NCBI GenBank assembly: GCA_964640125.1
Contig: CAZXGG010000004.1
Location: forward strand, 1 to 64,000
Length of the DNA stretch: 64,000 nt
Source: G020353115 sp964640125
GTDB lineage: Bacteria; Bacteroidota; Bacteroidia; Bacteroidales; VadinHA17
Reading direction: 5' to 3'
Shown: positions 25,948-34,106 of the stretch, one piece after another
Position numbering within the stretch: position 1 is the first letter of the stretch
How the letters are laid out: each line of letters starts with the position of its first letter
Position numbers and translations under genes: made by a program
Notes under the pieces: generated by a model
What the model saw: the letters and a program-made list of their open reading frames with translations, nothing else
Database searches by the model: none
Told to the model about the DNA's origin: nothing

Positions 25948-27720
25948 TTAATAAACCTCAAGGAAGTAGGGCATTCTCATCTGAATTCCATTATTTTCAA
26001 CCAGTTCTTTGAGATCCTGATAATAGCTGTATGATGCTCCAAGTTCTTTCTTCAGGATGGATGCCCTGATATTCCCGGATAACTCTTTAATTAGTTTCTG
26101 ATAGGGATCTTCCTGTGCCGGAAGTGAAATGATCCGGTAGTGATCCAGTCCGGCCATTTCAGCTGCAAGTGCTATCGCATCGGTCAACCCGCCCATGCGG
26201 TCTACCAATCCTATTTTTTGTGCATCAATACCACTCCAGACACGTCCCTGACCAATGGAATCAACAGCTTCTTTCGTCATATTACGTCCCAGAGCTACAC
26301 GGGACACAAAATCATCATAGGTCTTTTCGATCCCGGCTTGAAGATACTCTTTTTCAGCATTGTTCAAGGGTCTGTAAAATGATCCAAAGTCGGCGTATTG
26401 ATTTGTTTTCACCACATCGAAGGTGATACCGAGTTTATCATTCAATAATTTCTGGGCATTCGGGATTGTTGCAAAAGCCCCGATTGATCCGGTAATGGTT
26501 GTAGGATTTGCCAGGATCGTGTCGGCAGGTGCTGCTATATAATATCCTCCGGAAGCAGCAACATTACCCATAGACGCAATCACCGGTTTTACACGGCTGG
26601 CGAGTTCGACTTCTCTCCAGATCTGGTCTGCAGCGATAGAGATACCCCCGGGGGAGTTGATGCGCAGGACGATGGCTTTTATCGATGAATCCTCCCGGGC
26701 TTTACGGATTACCCTTGAAAAGTTAGTGGCTCCAATTCCCGCTTCATTTTCCTCCCCGAAAGTGATGATCCCGGATGCATAGATCATGGCGATTTTGTCC
26801 TTAGCCAATCCCTTGTGCTGCCTTTTTTCAGGAACTTTTGAATAGTTTGTCATACTGACCAGGCGAAGTTTTTTATCACGCTCGATTCCTGAGAGTTCTT
26901 TCAGGATATCCAGTATTTCATCATAATATCTCAATCCATCAACCAACGATTCCTGAATAGCTGCTTCAGCAGAATTAATAACCAGGTTATCTGCCAGTTC
27001 ATTCAATTGGACGGTCGTCAATCCACGTTCTTCCGATATACCATTCAACATTTCATTCCAAATGGGCCTTATAAGACTGAGGGTTTGATCCCGGCTCTCC
27101 TTGCTCATCCTTTCATTGATGTAAGGTTCAACAGCACTCTTAAACTTTCCATGCCTGACAATCTGCATTTCTATGCCCAGTTTATCCAAAGCATTTTTGT
27201 AAAACGTGATCTCGGAACGCAATCCGAAAAATTGAAACACACCGGAAGGATTAAGAAAAAGACTGTCGGCTACCGTTCCCAGATAATATGTAGACTGAGG
27301 CAGCAGATCGTTGCTATAGCAAAGAATGAACTTGCCTGATTTTTTGAAATCAAGCAGTGCATTCCGTATCTCATAGGTGGTCGATATTCCGGGAGAAACC
27401 ATACCGGTTTCGAGATAAATGCCCTTGATGTTTTCGTCCGTTTTTGCCTTCTCAATATTATCCAGGATTTCATTCAATCCAATTTGGGGAGAAAATGACA
27501 TGGTTAAGGGATTGAAATTTCCCCAGGGATTTTTTGATCCCCGATCGGGAATGTCCTGTTTTATTGGCAAAACAAGAATAGAATTGGACTGGACAATTAC
27601 CGGCTTATCTCCGGCAGAAATCATTGCTCCCAAGAGACCAAAGGACAGAAGGAACAGGATGAATGATGACAGGATCACACCAACAATGGTGGCGAGTGTA
27701 TATTTCAAGAAATTTTTCAT
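25948..27720 (-). CDS. sppA: Signal peptide peptidase SppA, 67K type
   Basis: A 590-residue membrane protease that digests leftover signal peptides. One membrane segment lies near the N-terminus (about residues 8-33). Two S49 domains follow. The catalytic Lys194 lies in KFKSAVEPY of the first, and the catalytic Ser390 in GNVAASGGYYIA of the second, matching the Lys/Ser dyad of the long E. coli-type enzyme. RINSPGG and TGSIGAF are also present. The start at 27720 is chosen because it begins the membrane anchor; the ATG at 27750 would add ten residues ahead of it. A good -7 box lies 28 bases upstream. It is the first gene of sppA-lpxK-punA. Confidence 0.95.
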   Translation of the reverse strand: MKNFLKYTLATIVGVILSSFILFLLSFGLLGAMISAGDKPVIVQSNSILVLPIKQDIPDRGSKNPWGNFNPLTMSFSPQIGLNEILDNIEKAKTDENIKGIYLETGMVSPGISTTYEIRNALLDFKKSGKFILCYSNDLLPQSTYYLGTVADSLFLNPSGVFQFFGLRSEITFYKNALDKLGIEMQIVRHGKFKSAVEPYINERMSKESRDQTLSLIRPIWNEMLNGISEERGLTTVQLNELADNLVINSAEAAIQESLVDGLRYYDEILDILKELSGIERDKKLRLVSMTNYSKVPEKRQHKGLAKDKIAMIYASGIITFGEENEAGIGATNFSRVIRKAREDSSIKAIVLRINSPGGISIAADQIWREVELASRVKPVIASMGNVAASGGYYIAAPADTILANPTTITGSIGAFATIPNAQKLLNDKLGITFDVVKTNQYADFGSFYRPLNNAEKEYLQAGIEKTYDDFVSRVALGRNMTKEAVDSIGQGRVWSGIDAQKIGLVDRMGGLTDAIALAAEMAGLDHYRIISLPAQEDPYQKLIKELSGNIRASILKKELGASYSYYQDLKELVENNGIQMRMPYFLEVY

Positions 27721-27747
27721 AGGTTGGTATTTAAAATGTGGTGAATG

Positions 27748-27755
27748 CAAATTTA
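27748..27755 (-). promoter_or_regulatory. -7 promoter box for sppA-lpxK-punA
   Basis: The minus strand reads TAAATTTG, an exact TAnnTTTG box 27 bases before the sppA ATG. No TTG is found at the usual distance upstream. Confidence 0.45.
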
Positions 27756-27888
27756 GAACCTTATGGTGAAAATAAAAATAGGGTCATTTAGAAAAAGATA
27801 GCGGGTTTATCGAAATTAAAAGATTAATCTTTATAAATTAACGAATTATTCTTCATTTTGCATCGTTTGAACAAAAAACGATATCCCC

Positions 27889-28377
27889 ATGGCAAGGGCG
27901 TATTTAATCATAGGAAGTAACCAGGGCGACCGGTTACAAATGCTTGAGCGGGCTCTCAATACCATCCATGAAGAGATTGGATCCGTTGTGAATCAGTCGT
28001 CCATTTATGAAACTGCACCCTGGGGATTTGACCATCCGGTCGAATTCCTGAACCAGGTTCTCGAGATCGAAACACCGCTTGATTCTGAAAACCTTTTGCG
28101 TCATTTGCTTGACCTTGAAAAGAAACTTGGAAGGACCAGAAATGACAAGAGATACTCTGCACGGAGTATAGATATAGATCTCCTCTTCTATGATGATTTC
28201 ATCATAAACACCGAAACACTGGTTATCCCTCATCCCAGATTGGCGGAGCGAAGATTTGTTTTAATCCCATTATGTGAGCTGGTTCCTTCTTTACGGCATC
28301 CCGTACTTAATACTACCCTCGAGCAATTATTAACTCAATGCAAAGACACCTCGGATGTCAGGATATTCAGATCGTAA
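27889..28377 (+). CDS. folK: 2-amino-4-hydroxy-6-hydroxymethyldihydropteridine pyrophosphokinase
   Basis: A 162-residue enzyme that transfers pyrophosphate from ATP to the pterin in folate synthesis. Typical motifs are LIIGSNQGDR, SSIYETAPWGF, FLNQVLEIET, LEKKLGRTRNDKRYSARSID, DIDLLFYDD and the closing IPHPRLAERRFVLIPL. The length is normal. It is divergent from sppA. Its end overlaps the end of the convergent gene at 28367 by 11 bases. No other folate gene is next to it. Confidence 0.97.
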   Translation: MARAYLIIGSNQGDRLQMLERALNTIHEEIGSVVNQSSIYETAPWGFDHPVEFLNQVLEIETPLDSENLLRHLLDLEKKLGRTRNDKRYSARSIDIDLLFYDDFIINTETLVIPHPRLAERRFVLIPLCELVPSLRHPVLNTTLEQLLTQCKDTSDVRIFRS

Positions 28378-29380
28378 TGCTGGCGGTGGTGTCTGAGGTC
28401 ATGTGATGGACCTTCTCGAACAGTTTACTATGCCAGGGGAGCTGATTATAAAGAATGATGGGGTAATTGAATATTTTGGCACCGAATCCTGTGTAAACTG
28501 AATCGAACAGGTGCATGAATTCCATTTTATCTGAAAAGGATTTGCCCATTTGCAGGTACCTTCCCGGACATGGCAGAATTTCAAAATCTATGGTCAGTTT
28601 TTTTTCTGCATATTGTTTCAACAGGTGGTCCAGAAGAATTGAAAAGGCAGATATTCCTGATGAATCATGTTGCATGGCAGAAGCAAGAAGGATAATTCGT
28701 TGAGAAGTCCTGATTACAAAGGCTGCTGCGATGAGGTTATTTTCTGCGGAATAGGCTCCATACAATTCGCCGAGATGGTGCAGGATTGAGAATGAGATCA
28801 CTCTTCGTAAGGTATTGTAAAAGTTCTCCTTGTTGATTTTGGAGGATCCATTGCAAAGAGACTGGTAAAAGCGGATGAATTCCCGGAAAGGAACTCCATT
28901 CATTACGGTCACCTTATTGGATAATCCGGTTTGAATTATTTGCTTTGTCTCTCTGGTATATGCCTGGAAAAGTTTAGAATGGGAATGAATAAGATCCAGG
29001 TTGTATGACCGGGCTGTCTTTATTTTGAATGTCTCATCACTGATCAGGTTGTACTTATTCAATCCAATTCTTATGTATCTAAACCTGGACCGGAGTAAAG
29101 AGAGAAAAGCATCGATTATCTCAGGGGCAGGCAGCCGGGGAGAAAAAACACCAAGCTGGGGAGCAAGGCAGGGTGAAATGACAACCGGGTTGTTAAACAT
29201 GCTACCCAGGGGAAGCGGCATGATGGTTTCGTAATTGTCCAATACGAGTGCTCCCCAGTTTTCACATACCAGGTTAAGGTACCAGGAATGGCCAAAAACA
29301 GTTCCATTCAGGGATGAGTCGATACACTTATCCCATTTCTTATAATCAATCTCTTCCTGTGAAAGAATTTGAATGTTCAA
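28367..29380 (-). CDS. Conserved hypothetical protein, GNAT/FemAB-like
   Basis: A 337-residue cytoplasmic protein without signal peptide or membrane segment. The pattern WDKCIDSSLNGTVFGHSWYL near the N-terminus, a duplicated alpha/beta arrangement, and the segment ELYGAYSAENNLIAAAFVI resemble FemAB-like or BioF2-like double-GNAT proteins, which move acyl or aminoacyl groups. The usual acetyl-CoA loop is not clear, so the enzymatic role is uncertain. Proteins of this kind are often found beside radC or folK in Bacteroidota. It overlaps folK by 11 bases at the 3' end and starts 16 bases after radC stops, so it may be co-transcribed with radC. Confidence 0.6.
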   Translation of the reverse strand: MNIQILSQEEIDYKKWDKCIDSSLNGTVFGHSWYLNLVCENWGALVLDNYETIMPLPLGSMFNNPVVISPCLAPQLGVFSPRLPAPEIIDAFLSLLRSRFRYIRIGLNKYNLISDETFKIKTARSYNLDLIHSHSKLFQAYTRETKQIIQTGLSNKVTVMNGVPFREFIRFYQSLCNGSSKINKENFYNTLRRVISFSILHHLGELYGAYSAENNLIAAAFVIRTSQRIILLASAMQHDSSGISAFSILLDHLLKQYAEKKLTIDFEILPCPGRYLQMGKSFSDKMEFMHLFDSVYTGFGAKIFNYPIILYNQLPWHSKLFEKVHHMTSDTTASITI

Positions 29381-29396
29381 AATGGATTGTTTTTAA

Positions 29397-30092
29397 TTAT
29401 AAAATTCCTTCATCGGCAAAGCTAAAATAGTTATTATCAGTGACAATCAGGTGATCAAGAACCTGAATATCCATGATCTGAGCTGCCTCTTTCAACTTGG
29501 TGGTAATTTTTATGTCCGAATCACTGGGTTGAAGATTCCCTGAAGGATGGTTATGACAGAGAATCAGGGAACAGGCCAGTTTATCAATCGCATTTTTCAA
29601 TATCATCCGTATATCGATCACGGTACCGGAAATTCCACCCTGGCTGATTTTATGCTGATCGAGGACTCTGTTTGACCGGTTGAGCAAAAGGATCCAAAAC
29701 TCTTCATGAGGCAGGTCCCCCAGGAGAGGCTGAAAAAACTCGAACACATCCCTGCTTCCCGTGATCTTTTTCTTGTTTTTTATTTCAGCAAGCTTTCTTC
29801 TTCTGCCAAGCTCAAGCGCAGCAATGATTGTGATGGCTTTTGCTTCACCAATGCCTTTTAGTCTCTGAAGATCATCAACATTTAATTTCCCAAGTTCATT
29901 CAGGCTGTTCTGAACCGTATTAAGAATTTTCTTCGCCAGCTCCACAGCTGTTTCATTTTTACTACCGGAACCAATTAAAATAGCGATCAACTCGGCATCG
30001 CTCAGGCTGCCGATTCCTTTATTCAGCAACTTTTCCCTTGGACGATCTTCAAGTGCCCACTCCTTTATGCGCAGGTTTTTATAATCTCCCAT
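29397..30092 (-). CDS. radC: RadC/JAB-domain protein
   Basis: A 231-residue protein with an N-terminal helix-hairpin-helix part (LQRLKGIGEAKAITIIAALE, about residues 74-93) and a C-terminal JAMM metalloprotease-like domain. The JAMM residues are His180, His182 and Asp193 in HNHPSGNLQPSDSD, with the upstream Glu in PHEEFW. RadC was first tied to DNA repair, a role now disputed; its true activity is not settled. The length and motifs are complete. It is the first gene on the minus strand after the rpsT terminator. Confidence 0.95.
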   Translation of the reverse strand: MGDYKNLRIKEWALEDRPREKLLNKGIGSLSDAELIAILIGSGSKNETAVELAKKILNTVQNSLNELGKLNVDDLQRLKGIGEAKAITIIAALELGRRRKLAEIKNKKKITGSRDVFEFFQPLLGDLPHEEFWILLLNRSNRVLDQHKISQGGISGTVIDIRMILKNAIDKLACSLILCHNHPSGNLQPSDSDIKITTKLKEAAQIMDIQVLDHLIVTDNNYFSFADEGIL

Positions 30093-30154
30093 GTTGGATC
30101 TGACGGTACCTTCGTGTTGTCATAATAAAAATACAGAAATAATTGGTAGATACA

Positions 30155-30193
30155 TAAAAAAAAAGCCTTCTCAAACTGGGAAGGCTTTTTTTT
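30155..30193 (-). terminator. Rho-independent terminator for rpsT
   Basis: The stem AGCCTTC/GAAGGCT (30164-30170 with 30180-30186) is flanked by a run of A's on the low side and of T's on the high side. Read on the minus strand, it follows the rpsT stop by 13 bases and ends in a long T run. It would also work on the plus strand. Confidence 0.9.
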
Positions 30194-30205
30194 AGATAGG
30201 AAACA

Positions 30206-30457
30206 TTATAAGCTACTGATGTGTTTGGCCAGTTTCGATTTTAAATTCGCCGCTTTATTGTGGTGAATTACATGTTGCTTTGCAAGCTTATCGATCATTG
30301 ATGAAACTTTGCTATAGATCTCTTCGGCCTCTTTCTTTTCTTTTGTGTTTCGAAGTTTCTTAATGGCATTACGTGTAGTTCTAGCATAATACCTGTTCCG
30401 CAATCGTATACTTTCGTTTTGTCGTATGCGTTTTTTTACCGATGGATGATTTGCCAT
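30206..30457 (-). CDS. rpsT: 30S ribosomal protein S20
   Basis: An 83-residue, lysine- and arginine-rich helical protein that binds 16S rRNA in the small subunit. It opens MANHPSVKKRIRQNESIRLRN, typical of Bacteroidota S20, and keeps the conserved HKNKAA-like stretch as HHNKAANLKSKLA near the end. It is directly downstream of tRNA-Glu (22 bases) on the same strand and is followed by a strong terminator, so tRNA-Glu and rpsT probably share the promoter at 30579-30608. The assignment is certain. Confidence 0.98.
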   Translation of the reverse strand: MANHPSVKKRIRQNESIRLRNRYYARTTRNAIKKLRNTKEKKEAEEIYSKVSSMIDKLAKQHVIHHNKAANLKSKLAKHISSL

Positions 30458-30479
30458 AATGTATTGTTTAAATTTGTTG

Positions 30480-30551
30480 TAGTCCGTAGGGGAATCGAAC
30501 CCCTGTTACCAGGATGAAAACCTGGCGTCCTAACCCCTAGACGAACGGACC
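30480..30551 (-). tRNA. tRNA-Glu (anticodon UUC)
   Basis: The minus strand forms a cloverleaf: acceptor GGTCCGT with ACGGACT (G1 facing U72), anticodon stem CCAGG/CCTGG with loop TTTTCAT and anticodon TTC, and T-arm AGGGGTTCGATTCCCCT. The D-arm GTCTAGGGGTTAGGAC is standard. CCA is not encoded. It lies between a very good promoter and rpsT. Confidence 0.95.
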
Positions 30552-30578
30552 ATAAAAGCTATCCCAAAGTTGGGATTG

Positions 30579-30608
30579 CAAAGGTAAAATATTTTTTTTG
30601 CCAGTCAA
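30579..30608 (-). promoter_or_regulatory. Promoter of tRNA-Glu-rpsT
   Basis: The minus strand reads TTG, then exactly 19 bases, then TACCTTTG: a complete Bacteroidota -33/-7 promoter. The predicted transcript would start near 30573, so its first bases (30576-30561) form the hairpin ATCCCAA/TTGGGAT just ahead of the tRNA. Confidence 0.88.
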
Positions 30609-30677
30609 CAAATTTCTTAAAAATTAAACGGGGAATCAATACAAGCAACAGTAAAAAAAACCTGATATTGAGCATGT

Positions 30678-31487
30678 TCATAAGAATAGCAGCAAACTAA
30701 TAGCCATAACAGCCATACCCCCAATTAATCCATAAACTGAAACATGGTGTTCACCGTATTCTCTCGCAGCAGGTAGCAGTTCGTCAAAGGATATAAAGAC
30801 CATGATCCCGGCCACAACTCCAAATAAAATTCCAAATACCAGTTCACTCATAAACGGCATGAGGATAAGGTATCCGATCATTGCTCCAACAGGTTCTGCT
30901 AATCCGGATAAAAAGGAGTGAATGAATGCCTTCTTTTTGTTGCCGGTTGCATAAAATATCGGGACAGATACTGCAATTCCTTCCGGTATGTTATGGATGG
31001 CTATGGCAACGGCAATAGCAATCCCTATGCTGGGATCTGTCAGAGCGGCTGTAAACGTTGCCAAACCTTCCGGGAAATTATGAATGGCAATGGCAAGCGC
31101 TGTAAAAAGCCCCATCCGCATCAATTTCTGATTTTTGTCCTGTGCGGCTGTACCAATATCCTCAACGGATCGTATCTCATGCGGATTTTCATGAGAGGGT
31201 ATGATCTTGTCTATGATCGCGATCAGCAATATCCCTCCAAAGAATGAAATTACCGTTACCCACCAGCCACCGGTCTCTCCCAATTCATTCACCAGTGCCT
31301 CGCTGGATTTTTTCAGGATCTCAACAAACGAAACATAGATCATAACCCCAGCGGAAAAGCCAAGAGATAGCGATAAAAATTTGGTGTTTGTTCTCTTCGC
31401 AAAAAAAGCAATAGCACTTCCAATACCAGTGGATAAGCCTGCAAAAAGCGTTAGTAAGAATGCAAAAAGTACTGATCCCGTTTCCAT
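30678..31487 (-). CDS. zupT: ZIP-family metal transporter
   Basis: A 269-residue membrane protein with about eight hydrophobic segments, of the ZupT branch, which takes up zinc and other divalent metals. The two metal-site motifs are HNFPEG (His136, Glu140) and HNIPEG (His165, Glu169), with a further SGLAEP downstream. A histidine/charge-rich cytoplasmic loop (SHENPHEIRSVED, about residues 98-110) lies between the halves. It starts 13 bases after the DtxR-family gene ends and is surely in the same operon, which suggests that metal-bound regulator controls it. The exact metal (Zn, Mn or Fe) is not settled by sequence. Confidence 0.92.
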   Translation of the reverse strand: METGSVLFAFLLTLFAGLSTGIGSAIAFFAKRTNTKFLSLSLGFSAGVMIYVSFVEILKKSSEALVNELGETGGWWVTVISFFGGILLIAIIDKIIPSHENPHEIRSVEDIGTAAQDKNQKLMRMGLFTALAIAIHNFPEGLATFTAALTDPSIGIAIAVAIAIHNIPEGIAVSVPIFYATGNKKKAFIHSFLSGLAEPVGAMIGYLILMPFMSELVFGILFGVVAGIMVFISFDELLPAAREYGEHHVSVYGLIGGMAVMAISLLLFL

Positions 31488-31500
31488 GTTTGAAATGGTG

Positions 31501-32148
31501 TTACGATGTTACGTATATATTTCCGGCAATTGATCCCGGAATGACCATCTTTGTCTTTTCAAGTAGAATCTCAAAGATATCGTTATATTTCTTCCTCAAG
31601 AAAAGTTTTTGCCCAAGCTGAACCCCGTTTTCCTTGAAAAACAATGTGATCTCATCTGTTCCTGGATTGATCTTTACAATATTGTACTGCTTACCCTCCA
31701 GGCAATCTGTAAGTTTCAGCAGACCCTCCGATTCAGTAATGTTCCCCTGTTTATCCGGTATCGGTTCCCCGTGTGGATCAAATGCCGGTTGCCCCAGATA
31801 TTGATCAAGCCTTTCCAGAAGACGATCGGAAGTTTGGTGTTCAAGCATCTCCGCATCCTGGTGAACTTCGTGCCATGAATAACCCAGTACCCGCATCAGG
31901 AAAAGTTCCCATAATCGGTGTTTCCTGATTATCTTAAGAGCCCTGAGCTCCCCTTCTGCAGTCAGTTCTATTGCTTTGTATTTTCTGTATTTTACCATTC
32001 CTTTCCTTGCAAGACTTTTTGCCATGTCTGTTACAGCAGCATTGGAAATGTTTAATTGCTCCGCCAGCCTCGTGCTATTGGCACTCTTCATCTCTTCTGC
32101 TTTGATCTTGTAAATGGCTTTAAGAAAATTATCAGTAGATACAGACAT
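31501..32148 (-). CDS. mntR: DtxR/MntR-family metal-dependent repressor
   Basis: A 215-residue regulator. The N-terminal winged helix (about residues 1-70, TRLAEQLNISNAAVTDMAKS) is followed by the dimerisation and metal domain with KIIRKHRLWELFLM and SWHEVHQDAEMLEHQTSD, whose His and Glu residues bind the metal. The C-terminal FeoA-like domain (about 145-215) includes NIVKINPGTDEI. This longer form is closer to IdeR/DtxR than to short MntR, so the symbol is tentative. It heads the operon with zupT. Its own promoter overlaps a perfect palindrome (32174-32187), the expected arrangement for autoregulation. It is divergent from the MBL gene. Confidence 0.9.
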   Translation of the reverse strand: MSVSTDNFLKAIYKIKAEEMKSANSTRLAEQLNISNAAVTDMAKSLARKGMVKYRKYKAIELTAEGELRALKIIRKHRLWELFLMRVLGYSWHEVHQDAEMLEHQTSDRLLERLDQYLGQPAFDPHGEPIPDKQGNITESEGLLKLTDCLEGKQYNIVKINPGTDEITLFFKENGVQLGQKLFLRKKYNDIFEILLEKTKMVIPGSIAGNIYVTS

Positions 32149-32168
32149 AACTTAAGTATATTTAAATA

Positions 32169-32198
32169 CAAAGTTAAGTAAACTTAATAAACTTACAA
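32169..32198 (-). promoter_or_regulatory. mntR-zupT promoter overlapped by a palindromic operator
   Basis: The minus strand reads TTG (32198-32196), 19 bases, then TAACTTTG (32176-32169), a full promoter whose -7 box ends 20 bases before the mntR ATG. The perfect palindrome TTAAGTAAACTTAA (32174-32187) covers the -7 box and spacer. DtxR-family operators are palindromes of this kind, so autoregulation by the encoded repressor is likely. Confidence 0.75.
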
Positions 32199-32215
32199 AT
32201 GTTCAATAAAAATTC

Positions 32216-32223
32216 TATCTTTG
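32216..32223 (+). promoter_or_regulatory. -7 promoter box for the MBL-fold gene
   Basis: TATCTTTG fits TAnnTTTG exactly and lies 29 bases before the chosen ATG at 32253. No matching TTG is seen at 19 bases. It falls inside the longer frame starting at 32199, supporting the later start. Confidence 0.55.
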
Positions 32224-32252
32224 CCACCTGTATTTTTAACATTGTTGGTACG

Positions 32253-33119
32253 ATGAAAGTCTATTCAATACATATCAGTGATTTCAAGATTGACGGAGGA
32301 GCCATGTTTGGAGTAGTTCCCAAAGTCATATGGAACAAACAGTATCCGTCCGATGAAGAGAATCTGTGTAGCTGGGCATTGCGATCAATACTTGTGGACA
32401 CGGGAGAGCAAAAGATACTGGTTGACAACGGATATGGAGACAAGCAGGATGAAAAATATTTCAGCCATGTTCATCTGCATGGTGGGTTGGGTATTGACGA
32501 GGCATTAGGCAAATATGGTTATACCCGTCATGATATTACCGATATGGTTCTCACCCATCTTCATGCTGATCATTGTGGAGGTGGAGTTCAGTATAATTCG
32601 GACAGGTCTGGATTTGAGCTCACATTTCCCAATGCAACCTACTGGGTTTCGCGCCAACAATGGGAATCGGCAATGAATCCGAACAGGCGGGAAGCAGATG
32701 CCTTTCTGAATGAGAACTTGATGCCGATGATGGAAAGCGGTCAGTTAAAATTTATTGAAAAGAACCAGACCCTTTACCCTGGTTTTGATGTGAGAATATA
32801 CAATGGACATACGATCGGACAGGTAATCCCATTCATTCAATATTCAGGTAAAACGGTAGTATTTATGGGGGATTTGATCCCTTCGACAGCACACATTCCA
32901 TTGGCATGGAACATGAGTTATGATGTTCAGCCCCTGGAAACCCTCAAAGAAAAAGAAGAGTTTCTGGAAGAAGCGCTGAAGAACGATTATATTCTCTTCT
33001 TTGAGCATGATATATCCCATGAATGTTGCACTGTAAAAGAAACGCCCAGGGGTATCAGGGTAAAGGATACCTTTTCCCTGGAGGAGTATTTTCAGCAGGA
33101 GAAAACGAAAGCTCAGTAG
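32253..33119 (+). CDS. MBL-fold metallohydrolase (lactonase-like)
   Basis: A 288-residue metallo-beta-lactamase-fold enzyme. The zinc motif THLHADHCGG is at about residues 101-110, followed by NGHTIGQ, MGDLIP and a late FEHD. This HxHxDH set with the downstream His and Asp residues is complete. The sequence resembles quorum-quenching lactonases of the YtnP/AiiA-like group, but many MBL hydrolases share this pattern, so the substrate is open. The start at 32253 is preferred over 32199 because a promoter box lies between them and the shorter protein starts at the usual family position. Divergent from mntR; its end overlaps the convergent DUF2752 gene by 7 bases. Confidence 0.87.
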   Translation: MKVYSIHISDFKIDGGAMFGVVPKVIWNKQYPSDEENLCSWALRSILVDTGEQKILVDNGYGDKQDEKYFSHVHLHGGLGIDEALGKYGYTRHDITDMVLTHLHADHCGGGVQYNSDRSGFELTFPNATYWVSRQQWESAMNPNRREADAFLNENLMPMMESGQLKFIEKNQTLYPGFDVRIYNGHTIGQVIPFIQYSGKTVVFMGDLIPSTAHIPLAWNMSYDVQPLETLKEKEEFLEEALKNDYILFFEHDISHECCTVKETPRGIRVKDTFSLEEYFQQEKTKAQ

Positions 33120-33526
33120 TACGTCCAGAATAGTATCAGGCTTCGGAAGCAAACAATAAACAGCAGCAGGGAGATAGCAACATCAGCAAAAAGTATAATC
33201 TTTTTCGACACGATCGTTTTTTGGTTCAGTATCGTGATTCCTAATCGCATGATCAATTGAATGAAGAAGAAAAGGAAAAGGGGTATTCCATTCCTGTTCC
33301 ATTCTTTTGCTTCTTTAAAATTCCCCCGGATGATTTCGGAAAAACTATGGGAGATCCCACAGGTAGGGCAGGGTTTGCCAGTGAGTATTTCGTGGAAACA
33401 CGGAATCGGATGATTATCCGTTTGGGCAGAAAAAATGCCGGAATAAACAAATATCAGGATAATTATTCCGGCAAGAATCAGGTTGATCTTGTTATACGGT
33501 TTATCCCAAACTTTCGGGAATGTCAT
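33113..33526 (-). CDS. DUF2752 membrane protein
   Basis: A 137-residue protein with three hydrophobic segments: LILAGIIILIFVYSGIF, IPLFLFFFIQLIMRLGITIL and ILFADVAISLLLFIVCF. Between the first two lies PCFHEILTGKPCPTCGISHSFSEIIRG, with the CPTCGIS motif that defines DUF2752. The family's function is not known. It starts 3 bases after the DUF4190-type gene stops, so the two form an operon. Its end overlaps the MBL gene end by 7 bases. Confidence 0.82.
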   Translation of the reverse strand: MTFPKVWDKPYNKINLILAGIIILIFVYSGIFSAQTDNHPIPCFHEILTGKPCPTCGISHSFSEIIRGNFKEAKEWNRNGIPLFLFFFIQLIMRLGITILNQKTIVSKKIILFADVAISLLLFIVCFRSLILFWTYY

Positions 33527-33529
33527 GTA

Positions 33530-34039
33530 TCACCTGATTTCAGTTGTATCCTCTAACTCTTCGAACGCTTCTTCGAGCTCACGGTCAGCAGGAGTTTTTT
33601 GATCTCCAGTATCTTTCTCTATATCTTTAAAGGCATCATCAAGACCCTCCTCCAGCTCTTCAAGGGCATCCTCCAGTTCTTTTTCTACAACCTCAAATGC
33701 TTCATCCAGATCCTCACCGATCTCTTCATCGATAACACGCTCAAGTCTGTTTTTCCAATGAGATCCTTCCGAAAGCACACCGGCAAAGATGAATCCCTGC
33801 AGAATAGCAACGCTTGTACCGAAAATTGAAACCACCAGAGCGGCAATGATCAGTCCTTTAGCTCCATTTGCTTTGTTAGCCTGGGAGAGTGCTACAATAC
33901 TCAGGGCGATGGCGATGACTCCGGGGATCAATGCCACCCATCCGAAACAGGGAATGAATGCGAAAATAAATGCGATGATTCCGAGAATCAAAGCGGCGAT
34001 ACCGAATCCCTGACCTGCTGTTGACTTTTGTTCTTCCAT
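33530..34039 (-). CDS. DUF4190-type membrane protein with acidic tail
   Basis: A 169-residue protein. Two hydrophobic segments (FGIAALILGIIAFIFAFIP and ALIPGVIAIALSIVALSQA) and a third one (GLIIAALVVSIFGTSVAIL) form a small membrane module like DUF4190 proteins. From about residue 98 the tail is extremely acidic (for example EEIGEDLDEAFEVVEKELED and LEELEEGLDDAFKDIEKD) and likely helical or coiled-coil. It is directly followed by the DUF2752 gene, and the pair resembles small membrane-protein pairs common in Bacteroidota. No function is assigned. Confidence 0.75.
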   Translation of the reverse strand: MEEQKSTAGQGFGIAALILGIIAFIFAFIPCFGWVALIPGVIAIALSIVALSQANKANGAKGLIIAALVVSIFGTSVAILQGFIFAGVLSEGSHWKNRLERVIDEEIGEDLDEAFEVVEKELEDALEELEEGLDDAFKDIEKDTGDQKTPADRELEEAFEELEDTTEIR

Positions 34040-34106
34040 TTTTTAGGTTTTAAACTATTGTTTATCAAAAATAATAATAATGACCGTCATTTGAAAAAAT
34101 TGACCA

